64,000 bases of DNA from Streptomyces griseus (GTDB lineage Bacteria; Actinomycetota; Actinomycetes; Streptomycetales; Streptomycetaceae). The notes under the pieces were generated by a model. That model searched no databases, was not told the origin of the DNA, and saw nothing but the letters and a program-made list of their open reading frames with translations. This document shows, piece after piece, positions 8,421-16,596 of the stretch. The translations under genes and the position numbers were made by a program. The stretch spans positions 64,221 to 128,220 of the forward strand of contig NZ_MDKB01000002.1 of NCBI RefSeq assembly GCF_001715295.1, read 5' to 3'. How positions within the stretch are numbered: position 1 is the first letter of the stretch; each line of letters starts with the position of its first letter.

Positions 8421-10237
8421 GCGTCGAAGTTCCGCGAGAACTCCCAGTTGTTGTAGCGGTCCCAGTTGACGGACCAGGTCATCAGCCCGCGCAGTGCGGG
8501 CCAGGTGCCGTGCGTCCGGTAGGAGCCGCAGTCCGCGTTCCGGGTCAGGCAGTCGAGCGCCTTGGTGACCTCGGCGGGCGAGGTGTGACCGTTGCCCGCC
8601 TGGGTGGACGCCGGGAGCCCGATGGCGACCTGTTCCGGGCGCAGGGCCGGGAAGACCCTGGTCCGGTCCCCCGCGACCGGGAAGCCGGTGAGGAGCATGT
8701 CGGTCATGGCGATGTGGAAGTCGGCGCCGCCCATCGAGTGGTACTGGTCGTCCAGCCCCATGACGGGGCCCGAGTTGTAGTCCTGGACGTGCAGGAGCGT
8801 GAGGTCGTCACGCAGGGCGTGGATGACCGGGAGGTAGGCGCCCGCGCGCGGGTCCTGGCCGCCCCAGGGGCCCGAGCCGTAGTACTGGTAACCGAGTTGC
8901 ACGAAGAAGGTCTCGGGCGCCATGGTGAGGACGAAGCCGGCGCCGTACCTCGCCTTGAGGGTCTTCAGCGCGGAGATCAGGTTGACCACGACGGGGGTCG
9001 TCGGGCTGCGGAAGTCGGTGTCACCGGTGTTCAGCGAGAGCGAGTGGCCCTCGAAGTCGACGTCGAGCCCGTCGAGGCCGTACGTGTCGATGATCCTGGA
9101 CACCGAGGACACGAAGGCGTCGCGGGCCGCGGTGGTCGAGAGCTGCACCTGGCCGTTCTGGCCGCCGATGGAGATCAGCACCTTCTTGCCGGCGGCCTGC
9201 TTGGCCTTGATCGCGGCCTTGAACTCCGCCTCGCTCTCCACGCCCGGGCACTCCGTGACGGGGCAGAGCGAGAAGCGGATGTCCCCCGAGGTGGCGGAGG
9301 TCGGCTCCCCGAAGGCGAGGTTGACGACGTCCCAGGAGCCGGGCACGTCGGCCAGACGCGTGTAGCCGGAGCCGTTGGCGAAGCCGGCGTGCAGGTAGCC
9401 GACGAGCGCGTGGGCCGGGAGGCCGGCGTCGCCGCCTTCGCCCCCTGTGCCGCCGGCCGCCGTGGTGACGCCGACGGCGGCCGATCCGGGGGACTCCCCC
9501 GCGGCGTTCACCGCGGTGACCTGGAAGCTGTAGGTGGTCGAGGCGGCCAGCCCCGTGACGGTCGCCGAGGTGCCGGTGGTGGTGAGCACCTTCGCGCCGT
9601 CACGGTAGACCTGGTAGCCCGTGGCGCCGGACGAGGCCGTCCAGGACAGCGGGACGGAGGACGAGGTGACCGTGCCGGCCCGCAGCCCGGTGGGGGCGGC
9701 GGGGACGACGACCGGGTCACCGGCCGGGCCGGTGAGGGTGAGGTCGTCGGCGTAGTAGGCGGGGGTGCCGTACCAGCCGTGGGTGTAGACGGTCACCGAG
9801 GTGGTCGCGGGGCCGGTCGTGAAGGTGGTGCGGAGCTGGGTGTACGAAGGGGCGGAGGGGGTCCAGGTGGAGACGTCGGTGGTGCCGGTGCCGGACGCCC
9901 CGAGGTAGACGTAACTACCCTGCACCCACGCGGCGAGCGTGTACGTGGACCCGGGCCTCACCGCGACGGTCCTGGAGCACAGGGCGTTGTCGCTGCCGGC
10001 CGGGGTCGCCTTCAGAGCCGAGATGCCGCTGTGCACGGGGCTTCCGACGGCGGCGCCGCTGCCGCCCGTGCAGCTCCAGCCGTCCAGACCCGCCTCGAAG
10101 CCGCCGTTGCGCACCAGGTCGGCGTCGGCCGCGCCGGCGGACGACGCCGGGACGACCAGGCCGACGGCGGCGAGGAGAGCCGCCGGCAGGACGGCCGGAA
10201 GCCCGGCGAATCGGGCGCGTGATCCGGTGCGTTCCAC
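8405..10237 (-). CDS. Secreted GH18 chitinase with carbohydrate-binding and fibronectin III domains
   Basis: A 610-residue secreted enzyme. A signal peptide covers about residues 1-34 (hydrophobic core ending in ASSAGAADA), followed by a carbohydrate-binding jelly-roll module to about 160. A fibronectin type III domain spans about 175-260, and a GH18 catalytic domain runs to the end. The catalytic motif DGLDVDFEG has the acid Glu396. It hydrolyses chitin outside the cell. The GTG start has GGAGG 5-6 bases before it. The promoter overlaps a DasR-like operator, so it is probably induced by N-acetylglucosamine or chitosan signals. The gene converges on and overlaps the PAP2 gene. Confidence 0.93.
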   Translation of the reverse strand: MERTGSRARFAGLPAVLPAALLAAVGLVVPASSAGAADADLVRNGGFEAGLDGWSCTGGSGAAVGSPVHSGISALKATPAGSDNALCSRTVAVRPGSTYTLAAWVQGSYVYLGASGTGTTDVSTWTPSAPSYTQLRTTFTTGPATTSVTVYTHGWYGTPAYYADDLTLTGPAGDPVVVPAAPTGLRAGTVTSSSVPLSWTASSGATGYQVYRDGAKVLTTTGTSATVTGLAASTTYSFQVTAVNAAGESPGSAAVGVTTAAGGTGGEGGDAGLPAHALVGYLHAGFANGSGYTRLADVPGSWDVVNLAFGEPTSATSGDIRFSLCPVTECPGVESEAEFKAAIKAKQAAGKKVLISIGGQNGQVQLSTTAARDAFVSSVSRIIDTYGLDGLDVDFEGHSLSLNTGDTDFRSPTTPVVVNLISALKTLKARYGAGFVLTMAPETFFVQLGYQYYGSGPWGGQDPRAGAYLPVIHALRDDLTLLHVQDYNSGPVMGLDDQYHSMGGADFHIAMTDMLLTGFPVAGDRTRVFPALRPEQVAIGLPASTQAGNGHTSPAEVTKALDCLTRNADCGSYRTHGTWPALRGLMTWSVNWDRYNNWEFSRNFDAYFGG

Positions 10238-10289
10238 AACAGCCTCCGTACGGGGGGAAGGGAGCGAGAAGTGAGCGGGTCGCGCACAA

Positions 10290-10323
10290 CATGGTCCAGA
10301 CCAATGCGCTTGTCAAGACCTCT
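10290..10323 (-). promoter_or_regulatory. Chitinase promoter with DasR-like operator and direct repeat
   Basis: On the minus strand, TTGACA (10311-10316) and CATGTT (10288-10293) are spaced by 17 bases. Between and over them lies ATTGGTCTGGACCATG, which matches 12 of 16 bases of the DasR element ACTGGTCTAGACCAGT. A second partial copy, GGTCTTGAC, sits at the -35. Such paired 12-bp repeats are known at Streptomyces chitinase promoters. DasR repression and chitin induction are inferred. Confidence 0.75.
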
Positions 10324-10332
10324 GGCAGCACC

Positions 10333-10803
10333 TCATCCCTCCTCACCCCCACCGCCGTGGGCTCCCCGCACGGCCGCGGCCTCGTGCATCGCCAGCTCCA
10401 GGACGGCCGCGTCGGTGAGCGTCCCCGAGCCGTCCGGCGGGATCAGCCACCGCACCCCGCCGACTGTGCGGCGCGGGTGGGGAACCATGATCCAGGCGCC
10501 CTGACCCGCGCCGCGGACCCCGGTGCCGAGCCAGTGGGCGGCCGTACCCGGAGGTACGAAGAAGCCCATGCGGTCCTCGCCGAAGCCGGCGAGGACCGGG
10601 CCCGGCCGGTCCAGCAGGCGGGTGAGCACGTCGAGCGTCGGACGGCCCAGCTCCCCCGGAACGATCAGTACGTCCCAGCGCCTTCCCGCCGGCAGCAGTG
10701 CGATGCCCTGCGGGTCGCGCTCCCACTCCCACCGGCAGACCTCCGGATCCGGTGCCGCCGTTGCCAGCCATCGGACCGCTGCTCCCGCCTCCGCGCCGGT
10801 CAT
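10333..10803 (-). CDS. Small protein resembling Streptomyces prim-pol N-terminal-like proteins
   Basis: A 156-residue protein of uncertain function. The pattern of a short WLATAA start, then WERDPQ, then RRWDVLIVP and a later VRWLIPP resembles a group of small Streptomyces proteins often labelled bifunctional DNA primase/polymerase N-terminal. No catalytic acidic triad is clear, so I would not call it an enzyme. I chose MTGAEAG because it is preceded by GGAAGAGGAGGCGGTC. It follows the flavoprotein gene after a hairpin and may be transcribed separately. Confidence 0.65.
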   Translation of the reverse strand: MTGAEAGAAVRWLATAAPDPEVCRWEWERDPQGIALLPAGRRWDVLIVPGELGRPTLDVLTRLLDRPGPVLAGFGEDRMGFFVPPGTAAHWLGTGVRGAGQGAWIMVPHPRRTVGGVRWLIPPDGSGTLTDAAVLELAMHEAAAVRGAHGGGGEEG

Positions 10804-10861
10804 GACCGCCTCCTCTTCCCGTGGGCACCGGCGGATTCTGCCGGTGCGTGCACGGGAGAGA

Positions 10862-10902
10862 GGGGGCCGGACCCGGATCATGACGCGGGTCCGGCCTCCC
10901 CC
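10862..10902 (-). terminator. Hairpin after the amine-oxidase-like flavoprotein gene
   Basis: A perfect 11-bp stem (10865-10875 with 10886-10896) closes a 10-base loop and can be extended by G-C pairs with one bulge. It begins about 30 bases past the flavoprotein stop and probably ends the polyamine operon. Confidence 0.7.
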
Positions 10903-10932
10903 CGCTGTGAGCTGGGTCACGCGGCGTAGCGG

Positions 10933-12348
10933 TCAGCTGTCGAAGCCCAGCCCCATCCGGTCCATGGTCCGCAGCCACAGATTGCGGTGCCCGCCGTTGC
11001 TGTCGGCCCGCGCGAGGGACCTCTTGGTGAGTTCGATGCCGGCCCAGGCGAACGGCTCGGGCGGAAAGGGCATCGGCCGGGAGCGGACCATGTCGAGCGT
11101 GGTCCGCTCGGTCTCCCGGCCCGCGAGGAGGTCGAGCATCACCTCCGCCCCGAAACGCGTGGCTCCGACGCCCAGGCCCGTGTAGCCGGCAGCATAGGCG
11201 ACCCGCCCGCGGCGGGCCGTCCCGAAGAAGGCGGAGAAGCGCGAGCAGGTGTCGATCGCACCGCCCCAGGCATGGGTGAACCGCACCCCGGCGAGCTGGG
11301 GGAAACACTCGAAGAACTGCCCGGCGAGGGTGAGGAACGTTTCCGGCCGCTGGTCGAGGGAGGCGTCCAGCCGGCCGCCGTACGGGTAGACGGCGTCGTA
11401 TCCGCCCCACAGGATCCGGTTGTCCGCGGAGAGCCGGAAGTAGTGGAACTGATTGGCGCTGTCGCCCAGTCCCTGACGGTTGTGCCAGCCGATCGAGGCG
11501 AGCCGGGCGGCGTCCAGCGGCTCGGTCATCAGCGCGTAGTCGTACACCGGCACGGTGTACGGGCGGACGCGCTTGACCAGGGAGGGGAACACGTTCGTGC
11601 CGAGTGCCACATCGCGGGAGAACACCCTGCCGTACGGGGTGCGCACCGCCGTCGCGGATCCGGAACCGGCGATCTCCAGACCCCGGGTGTGCTCGTAGAT
11701 CCGTACGCCCGCCTCCAGACAGGCCCGCTTCAGGCCCCAGGCGAGCCTGGCCGGATGCAGCATGGCGACTCCCCGCCGGTCCCACAGACCACCCAGGAAC
11801 GTCGGTGAGTCGACTTCGGCCCGCACCTCGTCCCGGTCCAGGAACTCCAGCCCGGTTAGGCCGGACTCCGTGGCCCGCCGGTGCCACGCCCGCAGCTCGT
11901 CCAGTTCGTGGGGACGGGTGGCCACATCGATCTCGCCGGTGCGCTCGAAGTCGCAGTCGATGCCGTAGCGGGCGACGGCCTCCTCGATGGCGTCGAGGTT
12001 CCGCGCGCCCAGCTCCTCCAGTCTGCCGATCTCCCGCGGCCAGCGCTCCAGCCCGTTGGCGGCGCCGTGGGTCAGCGAGGCGGCGCAGAATCCGCCGTTG
12101 CGCCCGGAGGCGGCCCATCCCACCTCGTGCCCCTCGATGAGGACGACGTCGCGGCCGGGGTCCCGCTCCTTGGCGAGCAGCGCGGTCCACAGCCCGCTGT
12201 AGCCGCCGCCGACGACCAGGAGGTCGCACTGCTCGTCCCCGGTGAGGGCGGGCAGGGGGTCGGGCTTCCCCGGATCGTCGAGCCAGTAGGAGAGGGGGCG
12301 GGCGTCGGAGAGTGCGCGGGCGGCGGTACGCATGGCGTCGGGTGCCAT
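10933..12348 (-). CDS. FAD-dependent amine oxidase-like oxidoreductase (PuuB/DadA type)
   Basis: A 471-residue flavoprotein of the D-amino-acid oxidase superfamily. The dinucleotide-binding motif VVGGGYSGLWTALL lies near residue 45, followed by GHEVGWAASGRNGGF, the FAD-contacting loop typical of gamma-glutamylputrescine oxidase and related enzymes. A C-terminal GYTGLGVG closes the FAD site. ATG MAPDAM is preceded by GAAGGAG at 9 bases. It lies 25 bases behind the polyamine permease gene, so oxidation of putrescine, gamma-glutamylputrescine or spermidine to an aldehyde is the best inference. The aldehyde would be taken on by the dehydrogenase at the head of the operon. Confidence 0.85.
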   Translation of the reverse strand: MAPDAMRTAARALSDARPLSYWLDDPGKPDPLPALTGDEQCDLLVVGGGYSGLWTALLAKERDPGRDVVLIEGHEVGWAASGRNGGFCAASLTHGAANGLERWPREIGRLEELGARNLDAIEEAVARYGIDCDFERTGEIDVATRPHELDELRAWHRRATESGLTGLEFLDRDEVRAEVDSPTFLGGLWDRRGVAMLHPARLAWGLKRACLEAGVRIYEHTRGLEIAGSGSATAVRTPYGRVFSRDVALGTNVFPSLVKRVRPYTVPVYDYALMTEPLDAARLASIGWHNRQGLGDSANQFHYFRLSADNRILWGGYDAVYPYGGRLDASLDQRPETFLTLAGQFFECFPQLAGVRFTHAWGGAIDTCSRFSAFFGTARRGRVAYAAGYTGLGVGATRFGAEVMLDLLAGRETERTTLDMVRSRPMPFPPEPFAWAGIELTKRSLARADSNGGHRNLWLRTMDRMGLGFDS

Positions 12349-12373
12349 GGTTTCCAACTCCTTCGGGGCTTGC

Positions 12374-13174
12374 CTATTTTCCTGTGTTCTTCCGCCGGTG
12401 GGCGACGAGCTGTCCGACGAGCACCACGGCCACGGCGATGGCGAACATGGCCGTGCCGATCACGTTGATCTGCACGGGTGTTCCGCGCTGCGCGGACCCC
12501 CAGACGAACATGGGGAAGGTCACCGTGGAGCCGGCGTTGAAATTGGTGATGATGAAATCGTCGAAGGAGAGCGCGAAGGCGAGCAGCGCTCCCGCGGCTA
12601 TCCCGGGGGCGGCGATCGGCAGGGTGACGCGCAGGAACGTCTGGACGGGGCCGGCGTAGAGGTCGCGGGCCGCTTCCTCGAGCCGGGGGTCCATCGACAT
12701 GACGCGTGCCTTGACGGCCGTCACCACGAAGCTGAGGCAGAACATGATGTGCGCGATCAGGACCGTCCAGAAGCCCAGCTGAGCGCCCATGTTGAGGAAC
12801 AGGGTGAGCAGCGAGGCGGCCATGACGACCTCGGGCATCGCCATCGGCAGGAAGATCAGCGAGTTGACCGCACCCCGCGCCCGGAAGCGGTACCGCACCA
12901 GCGCGAAGGCGATCATCGTGCCGAGCACGGTCGCGCCGAGGGTCGCCCACACGGCGATCCGCAGGGACAGCGAGAGCGAACCGCAGAGGTCGGCGACCCC
13001 GCAGGGGTCCTTCCAGGCGTCCAGCGAGAACCTCTGCCAGGCGTAGTTGAAGCGCCCGTTGGGCTTGTTGAAGGAGAACACCATCACGACGATGTTCGGA
13101 AGGATCATGTAGGCGAGGGTCAGCAGCCCCGCGATCACGACGGCGTTCCGGCGGAGCAGGCGCAGTACGGGCAT
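12374..13174 (-). CDS. potC: Polyamine ABC transporter permease, PotC type
   Basis: A 266-residue inner permease subunit with about six membrane helices and the EAA-loop DPRLEEAARDLYAGPVQTF that contacts the ATPase. It is encoded last of the four transporter genes. Its ATG overlaps the stop of the upstream permease gene by the ATGA arrangement, so the two are probably translated together. Spermidine/putrescine as substrate is inferred from the binding protein and the surrounding amine-catabolic genes. Confidence 0.88.
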   Translation of the reverse strand: MPVLRLLRRNAVVIAGLLTLAYMILPNIVVMVFSFNKPNGRFNYAWQRFSLDAWKDPCGVADLCGSLSLSLRIAVWATLGATVLGTMIAFALVRYRFRARGAVNSLIFLPMAMPEVVMAASLLTLFLNMGAQLGFWTVLIAHIMFCLSFVVTAVKARVMSMDPRLEEAARDLYAGPVQTFLRVTLPIAAPGIAAGALLAFALSFDDFIITNFNAGSTVTFPMFVWGSAQRGTPVQINVIGTAMFAIAVAVVLVGQLVAHRRKNTGK

Positions 13175-14103
13175 CAGACCAGGTCCTCCGTACCGGAGCG
13201 GCGGATGTAGACGGTGACCGCGAACAGGACGACCGCCATGAGGATGAAGGAGAGGGCGGCGGCCGTCGGGTAGTCCAGGACCCGCAGGAACTGGGTCTGG
13301 ATGACGCTGCCCACCATCTTGGTGTCGGTGGAGCCGAGCAGTTCCGCGTTGACGTAGTCACCGCTGGCGGGGATGAAGGTGAGCAGGGTGCCCGAGACCA
13401 CGCCGGGCATGGACAGCGGGAACGTCACCTTGCGGAAGGTGGTGGCGGGGGTGGCGTACAGGTCGCCCGCCGCCTCGTGGAGCCGGCCGTCGATGCGCTC
13501 CAGCGAGGTGTAGAGCGGCAGGATCATGAACGGCAGGAAGTTGTAGGTGAGTCCGCACACGACGGCCATCGGGGTGGCCAGGACCCGGTCGCCCTCGGTC
13601 CAGCCGAGCCAGCTCGTGACGTCCAGGACGTGCAGCGTGTTCAGGACGTCGACGACCGTTCCGCCGTCCGCGAGGATCGTCTTCCACGCGAGGGTGCGGA
13701 TCAGGAAGCTGGTGAAGAACGGCGCGATGACCAGGACCAGGACCAGGTTGCGCGCCCGGCCCGCCTTGAAGGCGATCAGATAGGCGAGCGGGTAGCCGAG
13801 CAGCAGGCACAGGACCGTGGCGGTGCCCGCGTACAGCAGGGACCTGACGAACTGCGGGTAGTAGTCGGCGAGGGCGTCCCAGTACGTCCGGAAGTGCCAG
13901 GTGACCTCGAAGCCCTTCTCCAGGGAGCCGGTCTGCACGGAGGTCGACGCCTGGTAGACCATCGGCAGCGCGAAGAAGACGAGCAGCCAGAGGATGCCGG
14001 GGAGCAGCAGCCAGTACGGTACGAGCCGCTTGCGCGTGGACGGCTTCCGGGTCTGGGGCCCGGTGGAGGCGGGGGGCGCCGGGGGCGCGTCGGTGACGCT
14101 CAC
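13174..14103 (-). CDS. potB: Polyamine ABC transporter permease, PotB type
   Basis: A 309-residue permease with about six membrane helices and an EAA loop (RIDGRLHEAAGDLYATPATTF). The frame is open well upstream, but the GTG giving VSVTDAPP overlaps the potA stop as GTGA, which fixes the start by translational coupling. It pairs with the PotC-type subunit to form the membrane channel of the importer. Confidence 0.88.
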   Translation of the reverse strand: MSVTDAPPAPPASTGPQTRKPSTRKRLVPYWLLLPGILWLLVFFALPMVYQASTSVQTGSLEKGFEVTWHFRTYWDALADYYPQFVRSLLYAGTATVLCLLLGYPLAYLIAFKAGRARNLVLVLVIAPFFTSFLIRTLAWKTILADGGTVVDVLNTLHVLDVTSWLGWTEGDRVLATPMAVVCGLTYNFLPFMILPLYTSLERIDGRLHEAAGDLYATPATTFRKVTFPLSMPGVVSGTLLTFIPASGDYVNAELLGSTDTKMVGSVIQTQFLRVLDYPTAAALSFILMAVVLFAVTVYIRRSGTEDLV

Positions 14104-15251
14104 GCCGGGTCCTCCACGCTCTCCACGCCCGCGGCGATGTCCTGGGCCGCGTCCAGGCCGAAGGTGTGGGCCGGGTTCCAGTGCAGGACGACCTCGGCTC
14201 CGGGCGTGAGTCCCGTACGGTGCTCGACGTTCTGCTCGTAGCACTGCAGGGCCTTGCCGGCCGGGCTCTCGACGACGTACTGCGTGGAGACGCCGATGAA
14301 GCTGGAGTCGACGATCCGTCCGGTGACGCGGTTGCGGCCGGCGGCTATCGTGCCGGCTTCGTCGGCGCGGGTGAGGGAGAGCTTCTCGGGGCGTACGCCG
14401 AGGAGCAGCCGGCCGCCGCGAGCCGTCGGCGCGGAGCACCGGCCGGCGGGCAGCCGCAAGGTCCCGCCGCCGGCCGAGACGGTGACGTCGGTGTCCGCGG
14501 AGACGACCTCCGCCTCGATGAGGTTGGAGGTGCCGAGGAAGTTGGCCACGAAGGTGGTCTGCGGGTTCTCGTACAGATCGGCGGGGGCGCCGAGCTGTTC
14601 GACCCGGCCGCCGTTCATCACCGCGACGGTGTCGGCCATGGTCATGGCCTCCTCCTGGTCGTGGGTGACGTGGATGAAGGTGATCCCGACCTCGGTCTGG
14701 ATGCGCTTGAGTTCGAGCTGCATCTGGCGGCGCAGTTTGAGGTCGAGGGCGCCGAGCGGCTCGTCCAGCAGAAGCACCTGGGGGTGGTTGATGAGCGCGC
14801 GGGCCACGGCGACGCGCTGCTGCTGGCCGCCGGAGAGCTGGTGCGGCCGGCGGCGGGCGAAGTCACCGAGCTGGACGAGGTCGAGCATCTCGCCGACCTG
14901 CTTCTTCACCGACTTCACGCCCCGGCGGCGCAGTCCGAAGGCGATGTTCTCGGTGACGTCCAGGTGCGGGAAGAGGGCGTAGCTCTGGAAGACGGTGTTG
15001 ACGGGCCGCCTGTACGGGGGGAGGTCCGTGATGTCGCTGCCGCCGAGCGAGACCGTGCCGGTGGTGGCGTCCTCCAGGCCGGCGATCATCCGCAGGGTGG
15101 TGGTCTTGCCGCAGCCGGACGCGCCGAGCAGGGCGAAGAAGGTGCCCTGCGGGACGGTGAGGTCGAGGGGGTGTACGGCGGTGAAGGAGCCGTACGTCTT
15201 GCTGATCCCGGTGAGTCGGACGTCGCCGCCCGCTGTCTGCTGCTGTGTCAT
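14100..15251 (-). CDS. potA: Polyamine ABC transporter ATP-binding protein, PotA type
   Basis: A 383-residue ATPase that powers import. It shows Walker A GASGCGKTT, an intact signature LSGGQQQR, Walker B VLLLDEPLGALD and the switch His in HVTHDQEEA. A C-terminal TOBE/OB-fold regulatory domain starts after about residue 245, as in PotA and other spermidine or iron importers. The frame continues upstream through the binding-protein region, but ATG MTQQQTAGG is the family start. It sits 50 bases after the binding-protein gene. Confidence 0.92.
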   Translation of the reverse strand: MTQQQTAGGDVRLTGISKTYGSFTAVHPLDLTVPQGTFFALLGASGCGKTTTLRMIAGLEDATTGTVSLGGSDITDLPPYRRPVNTVFQSYALFPHLDVTENIAFGLRRRGVKSVKKQVGEMLDLVQLGDFARRRPHQLSGGQQQRVAVARALINHPQVLLLDEPLGALDLKLRRQMQLELKRIQTEVGITFIHVTHDQEEAMTMADTVAVMNGGRVEQLGAPADLYENPQTTFVANFLGTSNLIEAEVVSADTDVTVSAGGGTLRLPAGRCSAPTARGGRLLLGVRPEKLSLTRADEAGTIAAGRNRVTGRIVDSSFIGVSTQYVVESPAGKALQCYEQNVEHRTGLTPGAEVVLHWNPAHTFGLDAAQDIAAGVESVEDPA

Positions 15252-15301
15252 GGGTCGCGGTCCCAGTGGTGTCGGGGGAGTTCGGGGAGGGGACGGGCCG
15301 G

Positions 15302-16549
15302 TCAGGCGCCGATGAGCTTGGCGAACTTCTCCTCGTACGCCGTCTCTTCCTCGGCACTGAGCGAGCGGAAGGCGTGCGACTTCGCGGCCATCGCCCTGTC
15401 CGGAAGGATCAGGGTGTTGGACGCCATGGACTCGTCGATCTTCGCGAGTTCGCCGGCGACCCCGTCGACCGGGCAGACGTAGTTGATGTAGGCGGCGAGC
15501 TGGGCGGCGACCGGGGGCTCGTAGTAGTAGTCGATGAGCTTCTCGGCGTTGGTCTTGTGCCGGGCCCTGGCCGGGACCAGCAGGTTGTCGCTGGAGGTGA
15601 TGTAACCGGCGGCAGGGATGCTGAACTTGATGTCCGGGTTGTCGGCCTGGAGCTGGATGATGTCGCCGGCCCAGGCGACGCAGGCCGCGATGTCGCCCTT
15701 GCTGAGGTCGGCGGTGTAGTCGTTGCCGGTGAAGCGGCGGATCTGCTTCCTGTCGACGCCCTTCTGGATCCTGCCGATCGCGGCGTCGTAGTCGGCGTCG
15801 GTGAACGAGCCGGGGTCCTTGCCCATGTCGAGGAGTGTCATGCCGACCGAGTCGCGCATCTCGGAGAGGAAGGAGACCCTGCCCTTGAGCTTGGGGTCGT
15901 CGAGGAGCTGGGTGACGGAGTCGACCTTGCGGCCGCCGGTCGCCTTGGTGTTGTAGGCGATGACGGTCGGGATACCGGTCCAGGGGTAGGAGTAGGCGCG
16001 CCCGGGGTCCCAGTCGGGGGTGCGGAACTGGGCGGACAGGTTGGCGAAGGCGTGCGGCAGGTTGGCCGGGTCGAGCTTCTGCGCCCAGCCGAGCCGGATG
16101 ATGCGGGCGGCCAGCCAGTCGGTGACGATGATGAGGTCGCGGCCGGTGTCCTGGCCTGCGGCGAGCTGCGGCTTGATCTTCCCGAAGAACTCGACGTTGT
16201 CGTTGATGTCCTCGGTGTACTTGACCGCTATCCCGGTGCGTTTCGTGAACGCCTCCAGGGTGGGACGGCTTCTCTCGTCCTCGCCGACGTCCATGTACTC
16301 GGTCCAGTTGGAGAAGTTGATCCGTTTCTCCGCGGCCGAGTGGTCGTCCGACGCCGCGGCGTCGCCCTCCCGCTTCGCGGGCGGGATGCCGCACGCGCTC
16401 AGCGTGCCGAGGCCGCCGAGTGCGAGCGCTCCCATGCCGGACGCGCGGAGGAGTGAGCGGCGGGTGAGTGCGCCCCTGCCGCCGGTCGTGCTTCGCCTCA
16501 TGGCCGCGAGTTGCGGTGCGGAGAGGCGCTCGGGCTCGTACTGCTCCAT
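15302..16549 (-). CDS. potD: Polyamine ABC transporter substrate-binding lipoprotein, PotD type
   Basis: A 415-residue extracytoplasmic binding protein. It carries a twin-arginine stretch (TRRSLLRASG, around residues 30-37), a hydrophobic segment and a lipobox LSAC with the lipid-bearing Cys at 53, so it is probably a Tat-exported lipoprotein. The mature part starts with INFSNWTEYM, the pattern of PotD/PotF proteins. It lies 47 bases behind the aldehyde dehydrogenase gene and ahead of the ATPase and permeases. The exact polyamine bound is not determined. Confidence 0.9.
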   Translation of the reverse strand: MEQYEPERLSAPQLAAMRRSTTGGRGALTRRSLLRASGMGALALGGLGTLSACGIPPAKREGDAAASDDHSAAEKRINFSNWTEYMDVGEDERSRPTLEAFTKRTGIAVKYTEDINDNVEFFGKIKPQLAAGQDTGRDLIIVTDWLAARIIRLGWAQKLDPANLPHAFANLSAQFRTPDWDPGRAYSYPWTGIPTVIAYNTKATGGRKVDSVTQLLDDPKLKGRVSFLSEMRDSVGMTLLDMGKDPGSFTDADYDAAIGRIQKGVDRKQIRRFTGNDYTADLSKGDIAACVAWAGDIIQLQADNPDIKFSIPAAGYITSSDNLLVPARARHKTNAEKLIDYYYEPPVAAQLAAYINYVCPVDGVAGELAKIDESMASNTLILPDRAMAAKSHAFRSLSAEEETAYEEKFAKLIGA

Positions 16550-16596
16550 ACGCGTTGCCCTTCCGGGTGGGTGGGGCCGCCGGGCGGCGGCCGCTG

